NCBI GenBank assembly: GCA_937860285.1
Contig: CALMBS010000222.1
Span: 1 to 12,219 of the forward strand
Direction: 5' to 3'
Length of the DNA: 12,219 nt
Source: an uncultured Chloroflexota bacterium
GTDB lineage: Bacteria; Chloroflexota; Dehalococcoidia; UBA2247; RBG-13-53-26
Shown here: piece after piece, positions 6,325 to 12,219 of the stretch
How the letters are laid out: the number at the start of each line of letters is the position of its first letter
Position numbering within the stretch: position 1 is the stretch's first letter
The notes under the pieces: generated by a model
Databases searched by the model: none
Seen by the model: only the letters and a program-made list of their open reading frames with translations
What the model was told of the DNA's origin: nothing
Program-made: the position numbers and the translations under genes

Positions 6325-6648
6325 ATGAGCCAGCAGAAACCACTAATGGAGGTCCTGGAGGAAGTCTCCCTCAGGATCAAGCAGCTTGAGGCTGAGAGAG
6401 ACGAGGCCATCGCCAGGGCGCAGGCCCGCGAGCGGGAGGTGACCGAGCTGGTCAGTCTGATCAACCGCGCCGCCTCCAAGCTGGAGGAGATGCTCGAGTT
6501 CGAGCGCACCAGCAAGGCCATCCAGCCAAAGCCCATCGACCTCCCCACGCCATACCCCGATATGGAGCTATTCCACGAGTTCTCCGCCGACCCGGAGAGG
6601 GCCCCCAGGGAACGCACGCCAAATGGCTCCGACCAGCGCCCGGCCTAG
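6325..6648 (+). CDS. Small coiled-coil protein of unknown function
   Basis: A 107-residue protein starting MSQQKPLMEVLEE at ATG 6325, with GAAAGGAG at 6313-6320 directly upstream. The frame extends further 5', but that part would run through the terminator-like hairpin and has no RBS. Residues about 6-60 are rich in Glu, Lys, Arg and Leu in heptad-like spacing (VLEEVSLRIKQLEAERDEAI onward), which predicts a single long coiled coil and probable oligomerisation. The remaining part (about 61-107) is proline- and charge-rich and probably disordered. There is no signal peptide, membrane segment or metal motif. No family is recognised. It appears to be transcribed alone, downstream of a hairpin that could control it. 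Confidence 0.72.
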   Translation: MSQQKPLMEVLEEVSLRIKQLEAERDEAIARAQAREREVTELVSLINRAASKLEEMLEFERTSKAIQPKPIDLPTPYPDMELFHEFSADPERAPRERTPNGSDQRPA

Positions 6649-6680
6649 ACGACCGCTGTCCGGACCGAAAACCACCTCCC

Positions 6681-6703
6681 CGGGTGTCCCCGACTGACAC
6701 CCG
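6681..6703 (+). terminator. Weak hairpin after the coiled-coil gene
   Basis: CGGGTGTC and GACACCCG form an 8-bp stem with a 7-base loop, 33 bases after the stop codon. No T-run follows, so termination here would be inefficient or factor-dependent. Confidence 0.35.
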
Positions 6704-6742
6704 CCTGCCCGCCTGCCCCGGAGTCACCCCGCGCCGCCAGCC

Positions 6743-6772
6743 TTGACCCCCGGCTGAATCAGGCCATACAAT
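6743..6772 (+). promoter_or_regulatory. Sigma70-like promoter for the leaderless ORF and ABC permease
   Basis: TTGACC (6743-6748) and TACAAT (6767-6772) each match the consensus at five of six positions and are separated by 18 bp. This is the best promoter in the window. A start 7 bases after the -10 falls on or next to the G of GTG 6779. Confidence 0.65.
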
Positions 6773-6778
6773 CGCTAC

Positions 6779-6895
6779 GTGTGCGACGGCGAAGCCAGCC
6801 TGGAGGTCCTCGGCCGGAAGGTGGACGCCACGGTACCCATGATCAACGAGCTGATCTTCCTGAAGGCCAGGGAACAGCCGCCGACAGGGCGCTGA
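6779..6895 (+). CDS. Candidate leaderless small ORF, 38 residues, upstream of the ABC permease
   Basis: Starting at GTG 6779 the frame reads MCDGEASLEVLGRKVDATVP then MINELIFLKAREQPPTGR, ending at TGA 6893-6895. It has balanced charged and hydrophobic residues and looks like a folded strand-and-helix peptide, unlike the shadow frames around it. There is no Shine-Dalgarno site. Instead the promoter's predicted start coincides with the GTG, as in leaderless mRNAs. The stop is 14 bases before the permease ATG, which itself has a poor RBS, so coupling between the two is plausible. Cys2 could bind a metal. No family is recognised; it might also be the remnant of a longer gene, but the frame is closed by TGA at 6755. 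Confidence 0.5.
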   Translation: MCDGEASLEVLGRKVDATVPMINELIFLKAREQPPTGR

Positions 6896-6909
6896 CCGGA
6901 AGCTCCAGC

Positions 6910-8118
6910 ATGGGACGTTCGCTCAAGGTCGCCTTCTTCCTGGCCGGACGGGCCATCGGGAGGGGGCACGTCAGGGTCTCCATCCTGAGCATTTCGGTGA
7001 TGGTGCTGGTGTACATCAACATCGCCCTGGGCCCGGCCCTCATCGACGGGCTGGTGGACCTCATCAACCACAAGGTAAGGACCACCCTCAGCGGCGACAT
7101 TGTGGTCCAGTCCGACGGCACCACCGACTATCTGCTGGAGGCCGGGGCGCTGGTGTCGCAGATAGAGGCCGTGGACGGTGTGGCGGCCGCCGTGCCCCTG
7201 ACCCTGGTAGGGTACCAGGTCCGCCACGAGGGAAGGCAGTTCACCAGCACCCTCACCGCCGCCGATCCGGACGACTACCGGAGCGTCTTTGCCACCGCCG
7301 ACTACCTCATAGAGGGCAGCTTCCTGGAGCCGGAGGACACGGGCCAGGTCGTCCTCGGCATCGGTGTGGCCGGGGCCGACAGGGAGTTCGACTCATCCTG
7401 GGCCTCACTCCGGACCATCAATGCCGGGGACAGGATAACGGTCACGCTCGCCAGCGGCACCGCCAGGGAATACACGGTCAAGGGCATATTCCAGACGGAG
7501 ATGCCGTACAGCGACATCAAGGCCTTCATCACCCGGCGCGAGCTGGCCATCATCAGCCCCGGCAGCGCCGACACAGCCAACCAGGTCTGCGTCCGCGCCG
7601 AGGGCGGGCGCGAGCTCGGACCCATAGCCCGCCAGATCCAGGGCCTCCGGCAGGGCCTGTCCGTGGGGACATGGGAGGAGGTCGCGGGCATGGTCCAGGC
7701 CACGGTGGAGAGCGTGCGGAGCATCTACTTCATCATCCAGGTCATCGCCCTGGCGGTGGCGGGCCTGACCATAGCCATGGTGACCTACATCGACCTGGCC
7801 AACAGGCGCCGGCAGATGGGCATCCTCCGCGGCATCGGGATCACGGACCGGTCACTCATCCTGTCCTATACCTTCCGCGCCCTCTTCCTGTACGCCGCGG
7901 GCACCCTGATGGCCCTGGTGCTCTTCGCGTTCGTCATCGTGCCCCTGGAAAGGCAGCACCCCCTGCACGTCAGCTTCGGCGACATACTCCTCCCGGTGGA
8001 GGTGTCATACCTGCTCACCGCGGCCGCGCTGCTCTGCGTCGTATCTCTGTTCTCCGCCGCCATACCGGCGTGGCAGGCCACCAGGGTCCAGGTGGTGGAC
8101 GCCATCTGGGCCGGCTGA
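6910..8118 (+). CDS. ABC transporter permease, FtsX/MacB family
   Basis: A 402-residue inner-membrane protein with the MacB-type layout. The first helix is at about 23-45. A large extracytoplasmic MacB-PCD-like domain covers about 46-268. Three helices follow, at about 271-294, 322-345 and 365-386. The FtsX segment RRRQMGILRGIGIT (299-312) and the ending PAWQATRVQVVDAI are typical. Relatives of this type use ATP hydrolysis in a partner subunit to move lipoproteins, peptides or drugs mechanically across the envelope, or to signal. ATG 6910 is preferred because the protein family begins there; its RBS is weak (GGAAG). No ATP-binding subunit or membrane fusion protein is found on either side, so the partner must be encoded elsewhere. 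It probably shares a transcript with the 38-residue ORF just upstream. Confidence 0.9.
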   Translation: MGRSLKVAFFLAGRAIGRGHVRVSILSISVMVLVYINIALGPALIDGLVDLINHKVRTTLSGDIVVQSDGTTDYLLEAGALVSQIEAVDGVAAAVPLTLVGYQVRHEGRQFTSTLTAADPDDYRSVFATADYLIEGSFLEPEDTGQVVLGIGVAGADREFDSSWASLRTINAGDRITVTLASGTAREYTVKGIFQTEMPYSDIKAFITRRELAIISPGSADTANQVCVRAEGGRELGPIARQIQGLRQGLSVGTWEEVAGMVQATVESVRSIYFIIQVIALAVAGLTIAMVTYIDLANRRRQMGILRGIGITDRSLILSYTFRALFLYAAGTLMALVLFAFVIVPLERQHPLHVSFGDILLPVEVSYLLTAAALLCVVSLFSAAIPAWQATRVQVVDAIWAG

Positions 8119-8316
8119 CCAGCTGGAGGTCGTGCCGGGCAGCCGCTTCGGCCGCGGGCGTTTACCCGAGGAACTACGGCCATCTCCGGGCCCCGGCGAG
8201 TACATCAACGGATGCCGGCCACTCCCGCCCGCGTCATCCTTTAGTAAGAGGGGCGGTGGCATGGAGGCCGCGTTCCGGCCCGGATGCAGGGGCGGGCGCC
8301 ACTACAGGAGCAACGT

Positions 8317-8529
8317 GTGACAGCAGCACAGTTGGAATCCCTGGCCATATACCGCACGCACAAGAACTGCCGGTGTGTCTACTGCCAGGAGGCGCGCAGA
8401 GCGCTGTCCGAATATGACAGCCAGCCCAGGGTCTGCGGCATCCGATGGTATCAGCCGGCCTTCCCAGGCTGGTCTCCGGACGCAGCGGACACCGGATGCC
8501 CCGGACAACCCACAACAGGTCCCGCGTAG
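8317..8529 (+). CDS. Small CxCxxC protein, probable zinc binding, unknown function
   Basis: A 70-residue protein starting at GTG 8317, with AGGAG (8306-8310) 6 bases upstream. The core TAAQLESLAIYRTHKNCRCV then YCQEARRALSEY contains H15, C18, C20 and C23. The pattern resembles the short Y...GCRCxxCxxA motif seen in many small phage and actinobacterial proteins. Two further cysteines, at 41 and 60, lie in a less conserved-looking tail rich in Pro, Gly and Trp. A zinc site is inferred. It lies 198 bases downstream of the ABC permease on the same strand, so co-transcription is possible. It converges on the giant surface-protein gene with a 75-base gap. The C-terminal third is poorly supported and may not be conserved. 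Confidence 0.6.
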   Translation: MTAAQLESLAIYRTHKNCRCVYCQEARRALSEYDSQPRVCGIRWYQPAFPGWSPDAADTGCPGQPTTGPA

Positions 8530-8604
8530 GACGGAGCAGTCCTCAACGCACGGCGCCAGACGCCGGTGAAGCGCCGGACGCCGCAGGGCGGCCACGGCGC
8601 TGAT

Positions 8605-11600
8605 CTAGCCGGCGGGCTGCTGTTCATGGCGCCGCCTGATCACCAGCCCCAGGGCGACAAGGCCCGCCGCCACCAGGACGCCTATCAGGGGCCACACAAA
8701 CACCGGGATCCCACCTCCCCCCGGCTCTCCCTCGGGGGCCTGCACCTCAAACGCATCGGACAGGGTGACGGTCCCCTCCGGCGTGGTCACCGCAACGCTT
8801 CTATCGCCCGGAGCCGCGTCGTCCGCCACCACCAGGTGAGCGGTTATCTGCGTGTCGCTGTCCACGGTGAAGCTCTCCACCGTCACGCCCTCACCGAAGC
8901 TCAGGGCGGTGGCGCCCGTGAAGCTGCTGCCGGTAATGACCACCACCACTGTGGCGCCCGGCCTTCCGGATGCCGGCGTGACCTCGCCATCGGCACTGGA
9001 TGCCTCGACCACGTTGAAGCCGCCCGTCAGGCTGCCGCTGCCCGCCGGCGTGGTGACGTTCACGTCCCGGACGCCCGCCGCCGCAGAGGCGGCCACCGTG
9101 ATGCCGGCCGTGATCTGGGTGGCGCTGTCCACGGCAAAGCTGTCCACGGCTACCCCTTCGCCGAAGCTCACCGCGGTAGCCCCCAGGAAACCGCTGCCGG
9201 TTATGGTAACGCTCAGCGTCTCCCCCTGGGCTGCCTGCCCCGGGCTGACCGACCCCACGGCGGGCAACCCGGCCACGGTGAAGCCGCTGGCCAGGGTGGC
9301 CGTGCCTCCCGGGGTGGTGACGGTGACATCCCGGGGCCCCGATGCGGCCGACCCGCCGATGCTGATGCTGGCCGTGATCTGGGACGAGTTGTTGACGTTG
9401 AAGCTGGCGACCGTCACGTCCGCGCCGAAGCTGAGCGCGGTCGCGCCGCTGAGGTAGGTCCCCCAGACCGTGACGGTCAGCGTCTGCCCTGACTGCCCCT
9501 GCTGCGGGGTGACCCCGGTGACGGTGGGCGGCGCCTGGTTGATGGTGAAGCCTCCGCTGAGAACGCCCGTGCCGGCGGCGTTGGTCACCGCCACGGTCCT
9601 GGCGCCCGGCATGGCTGACCCGCTGACGGTGATGCTGGCCGTCATCTGGCTGGCGCTGACCACCGTGGAGCTGTTGACGGTAACCCCCAAACCGAAGTTC
9701 ACACCGGTCGCCCCGATCAGGTTGGCCCCGGTGATGGTCACGTTCAGGGCCTGTCCCTGTACGGCCTGGCTGGGGCTGACTGAGACCAGCGTGGGAACGC
9801 CTATGACCGTAAAGCCATTGGCCGCCGTGCCGGTCCCTTCGTCGGTGGTCACCGACACGTCCCGGTACCCGGCGGCCGCCGCCGCACCGACGGTAACGAA
9901 GGCCGTTATCTGCGTATCGCTGTCCACCGCGAAGTTGTCGGTGGTGATACCCGCGCCGAAGCTGACCGCGGTCGTGCCGGTAAAGTACTGGCCGGTGATG
10001 GTCACATTCTCCGTTTGTCCCTGGATGCCCTGGTTGGGGCTCACGGAGTCTATCGCCGGCGGCGCCTGGTCCACCGTGAAGCCGCCGCTCAGGGTGTCCG
10101 TCCCGGCGGCATTGGCCACCGAGACATCCCTGGGCCCGACCGTGGCCGAGGCACTAATGGAGATGCTGGCCGTGATCTGGGTGTTGTTGTCGACGGTGAA
10201 GCTGTTGACGGTGATGTCCGCACCGAAGCCCACCGTCGCCACCCCATAAAGGTCAGTGCCGGTAATGGTGACGCTCGTGGTCTGCCCCTGGTCCGCCTCC
10301 GTGGGGGCCACCGAAACCAGGGCGGGCACTGCCACGACTATGAAGCCGTTCACCTCCGTGTCCGTGCCCTCCGGCGTGGCCACCGAGACATCCCGGTAGC
10401 CCACTGCGGCCGCCCCGTCGATGCTGATGTTGGCCGTTATCTGCGTGTCGGCGTCCACGGAGAAGCTGTTGACGGTGATGCCGTCGCCCAAGCTCGCCGA
10501 GGTCGCCCCCGTCAGGTCGCTTCCGGTGATGGTCACGTTCTCCGTCTGTCCCTGGATACCCTGGCCGGGGCTCACCGCGGCGATCGCCGGCGGGGCCTGG
10601 TCGACCGTGAAGCCGGCGGTGAGGGTGTCCGTCCCGGCGGCATTGGTCACCGAGACATCCCTGGTCCCCACCGTGGCCGAGGGGCCGACGGAGATGCTGG
10701 CCGTTATCTGCGTGGAGTTGTCGACGGCGAAGCTGTTGACGGTCACCCCCGCGCCGAAGTCCACCGCCGTCACCCCCAGCAGGTCCGTGCCGGAGATGAC
10801 CACATTCGTGGTCTCCCCCTGGTCCGCTTCCGTGGGAGCCACTGACACCAGGGTGGGCGCCGCCACGACCATGAACCCGTTCGGCAGGGTGGCTGTTCCG
10901 CCCGGCGCCGTCACGGAGACGTCTCGCATCCCCGCGGCCGCCGCGCCGCCGATGCTGATGTTGGCGGTGATCTGGCTGGCGCTGTCCACACTGTAGCCGT
11001 TGGTGGTGATTCCGGCACCGAAGTCCACGCCGGTCGCGGCCGTCAGGTTGCTGCCGGTAATGGTGACGTTCAGGGTCTGCCCCTGCACCGCCTGGCCCGG
11101 ATTGACCTGGCTAACGGCCGGGATCCCCAGGACCGTGAAGCCGTTCGGCAACGTGTCCGTGCCCCACGGCGTGGTGACCGAGACATCCCTCAGCCCGGCC
11201 GCGGCCCCGCCGCTGATGCTAATGCTGGCCGTGATCTGGGCGTCGCTGTCCACGGTGAAGCTGTTGGTGCCTGTGCCCGCGCCGAAGCTCACCGCAGTCG
11301 CGCCCGTGAAGGAGGTGCCGGTTATGACAACATCCAGTGTCTGCCCCGCCACCCCGAAGACCGGGGCCACCCCAACGATGTTGGGCGGGGCCTGGTTGAC
11401 CGTGAATCCGCCGGTCAGGGTCCCCGTGCCGGCGGCATTGGTGGCCGAGACATCCCTGGTGCCCGGAGTGGCCAGAGCCCCGACGGTGATGTTGGCCGCA
11501 ATCTGGGTGTTGCTGTCCACGGTGAAGCTGTTGACGGTTATCCCCGCCCCGAAGTCCACCGCGGTCACGCCGAAGAGGTTGGCGCCCGTGATGGTCACCC

Positions 11601-12219
11601 CCGTGGTCTCTCCCTGGATCGCCTGGATCGGGATGAGCGAGGTCACGGCGGGCGTACCCAGCACCGCGAAGCCATTGACCTGGGCGTCGGTGCCCTCGGG
11701 AGTGGTCACCGTGACGTCTCTGAAGCCTGGCGTCGCCGCGCCGCTGATGGTGATGTTGGCGTCGATGGTATCAGCGTCCATGACCAGGACCACGTTGTTG
11801 TAGTAGTTCAGCCGGTTGGTGGCGGTGGCCTGGTTGAGAACGTCACCACCAGCCAGGTTGGCGGAGTAGTACAGCGACCGGTTGGCGCCGGCGGTGTAGT
11901 CGCATACTCCGTAGCTTGTCGAGTAGGTGTTGTCCACGCAGTAGTCGATGAGCAGATTGTCGACCCCGTTGTAGTCAAACGGGGTGTCAAGCACGAACTC
12001 GACCCAGCCCGGCACCGTCCACGCGTCCACATCTACGTTGGCGGCATTCAGGACGATAGTCCACCCCGTGTTGGTGAAACTCGTGCTGGGGAATGAGCTC
12101 ATCGAGGTGTGCTGCATGCGAATGTAGAAGTGGGACAGGTCCTGCCCGGGTCTCTGCGTGCAATACCGCCTCAGCTTCCCGATCACTCCCGGCTGCCCGA
12201 TCTCGCTGGCCAGCAGGAT
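8605..12219 (-). CDS. Giant cell-surface protein with eleven IPT/TIG repeats and C-terminal anchor (5' partial)
   Basis: The frame stays open to the right edge (the first visible codons read ILLASEIGQPG), so the gene starts outside the window; 1204 residues are visible. Residue numbers below count from the GTG at 12184-12186, which is not the true start. Residues 1-137 form a beta-sandwich module (FYIRMQHTS, TNTGWT, TPFDYNGVDNLLIDY) common at the N-terminal side of surface proteins. Residues about 136-177 are the second half of an IPT/TIG repeat. Eleven complete repeats of about 88 residues fill 178-1150; each runs from P...V.P to GFTV and contains VTITG, VSFG and the QITA.I strand. A Gly-rich spacer, one membrane helix (about 1161-1183) and RRRHEQQPAG end the chain. 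This predicts an outside-facing stalk anchored in the membrane, with no LPxTG motif. Adhesion is the likely but unproven role. Confidence 0.92.
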   Translation of the reverse strand: MLLASEIGQPGVIGKLRRYCTQRPGQDLSHFYIRMQHTSMSSFPSTSFTNTGWTIVLNAANVDVDAWTVPGWVEFVLDTPFDYNGVDNLLIDYCVDNTYSTSYGVCDYTAGANRSLYYSANLAGGDVLNQATATNRLNYYNNVVLVMDADTIDANITISGAATPGFRDVTVTTPEGTDAQVNGFAVLGTPAVTSLIPIQAIQGETTGVTITGANLFGVTAVDFGAGITVNSFTVDSNTQIAANITVGALATPGTRDVSATNAAGTGTLTGGFTVNQAPPNIVGVAPVFGVAGQTLDVVITGTSFTGATAVSFGAGTGTNSFTVDSDAQITASISISGGAAAGLRDVSVTTPWGTDTLPNGFTVLGIPAVSQVNPGQAVQGQTLNVTITGSNLTAATGVDFGAGITTNGYSVDSASQITANISIGGAAAAGMRDVSVTAPGGTATLPNGFMVVAAPTLVSVAPTEADQGETTNVVISGTDLLGVTAVDFGAGVTVNSFAVDNSTQITASISVGPSATVGTRDVSVTNAAGTDTLTAGFTVDQAPPAIAAVSPGQGIQGQTENVTITGSDLTGATSASLGDGITVNSFSVDADTQITANISIDGAAAVGYRDVSVATPEGTDTEVNGFIVVAVPALVSVAPTEADQGQTTSVTITGTDLYGVATVGFGADITVNSFTVDNNTQITASISISASATVGPRDVSVANAAGTDTLSGGFTVDQAPPAIDSVSPNQGIQGQTENVTITGQYFTGTTAVSFGAGITTDNFAVDSDTQITAFVTVGAAAAAGYRDVSVTTDEGTGTAANGFTVIGVPTLVSVSPSQAVQGQALNVTITGANLIGATGVNFGLGVTVNSSTVVSASQMTASITVSGSAMPGARTVAVTNAAGTGVLSGGFTINQAPPTVTGVTPQQGQSGQTLTVTVWGTYLSGATALSFGADVTVASFNVNNSSQITASISIGGSAASGPRDVTVTTPGGTATLASGFTVAGLPAVGSVSPGQAAQGETLSVTITGSGFLGATAVSFGEGVAVDSFAVDSATQITAGITVAASAAAGVRDVNVTTPAGSGSLTGGFNVVEASSADGEVTPASGRPGATVVVVITGSSFTGATALSFGEGVTVESFTVDSDTQITAHLVVADDAAPGDRSVAVTTPEGTVTLSDAFEVQAPEGEPGGGGIPVFVWPLIGVLVAAGLVALGLVIRRRHEQQPAG
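8737..11655 (-). repeat. Array of eleven IPT/TIG-coding repeats, about 265 bp each
   Basis: The units are diverged but clearly alignable. Two classes are visible by their ends: class A ends NAAGT...GGFTV(N/D)QAPP (units 1, 4, 6 and 8) and class B ends TP.GT...NGF.V (most others). Units 4-5 and 6-7 match each other as pairs: both pairs start VSVAPTEADQG and their second members share QGIQGQTENVTITG. This implies duplication of a two-unit block of about 530 bp. Confidence 0.85.

Noticed and set aside
6781..6909. N-terminal extension of the ABC permease from GTG 6781
   Set aside because: The extension is Arg/Gly/Pro-rich and unlike permease N-termini. The other frame over these bases gives a better protein (the 38-codon ORF).
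8132..8320. 62-codon plus-strand frame after the permease
   Set aside because: It is Arg/Gly/Pro-rich with no RBS and no motif. Its end merely overlaps the start of the CxCxxC gene.
8737..11655. Possible CRISPR or satellite array
   Set aside because: The repeats are about 265 bp, in frame and diverged with protein-level conservation, so they are coding domains rather than a CRISPR array.
8566..11803. Long plus-strand frames opposite the IPT/TIG gene, with repeated segments
   Set aside because: Their periodicity comes from the repeats on the minus strand. They are Val/Pro/Thr-rich or Arg/Gly-rich mirrors with no RBS or domain.

Overview
The window is GC-rich bacterial chromosomal DNA. It has mixed gene orientations, short intergenic gaps, clear GGAGG-type ribosome binding sites and occasional GTG starts. 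The gene set includes a tandem family III CoA-transferase fusion, a DUF502-like membrane protein, a three-cysteine ferredoxin, an Isf-like flavoprotein and large Ig/IPT surface proteins. This would suit an uncultured Chloroflexota (Dehalococcoidia-like) genome, but that is an inference from gene content. No rRNA, tRNA, CRISPR array, transposase or phage gene is visible.

Left part (1-3300). A surface protein cut by the left edge ends at 924 (Ig-like domain plus two 99-residue FN3-like repeats). Convergent to it is a small ferredoxin gene (937-1146, minus). Its ATG overlaps, as ATGA, the stop of a possible 23-codon upstream ORF. A DUF502-like two-pass membrane protein follows (1488-2237, plus). 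Then come two minus-strand genes: a 61-residue cysteine-rich protein that starts at a GTG with a good RBS, and an NAD(P)H/FMN flavoprotein with an Isf-like cysteine cluster. The flavoprotein gene is preceded by an extended -10 promoter and a 5'-UTR hairpin.

Centre (3300-6650). A long gene encodes two complete CaiB/BaiF CoA-transferase modules in one chain. It is preceded by a sigma70-like promoter and by three GATATC boxes spaced exactly 11 bp apart, which look like an operator. A perfect 32-bp palindrome lies downstream of its stop. A textbook hairpin with a T-rich tail at 6231-6270 then sits just upstream of a small coiled-coil protein gene, as an attenuator or as the terminator of an unrecognised upstream transcript.

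Right part (6650-12219). A TTGACC/TACAAT promoter fires almost exactly onto the GTG of a 38-codon ORF, a candidate leaderless gene. It lies 14 bp ahead of an FtsX/MacB-type ABC permease that has no ATPase nearby. After it comes a 70-residue protein with a CxCxxC motif. The rest is a minus-strand giant cell-surface protein whose start lies beyond the right edge: a beta-sandwich N-terminal domain, part of an IPT/TIG repeat, eleven complete IPT/TIG repeats and a C-terminal membrane anchor.

The genes do not form one pathway. The most distinctive items are the small unannotated ORFs tied to regulatory signals, the GATATC array, and the organisation of the IPT repeats. I found no clear new defence or mobile system here.
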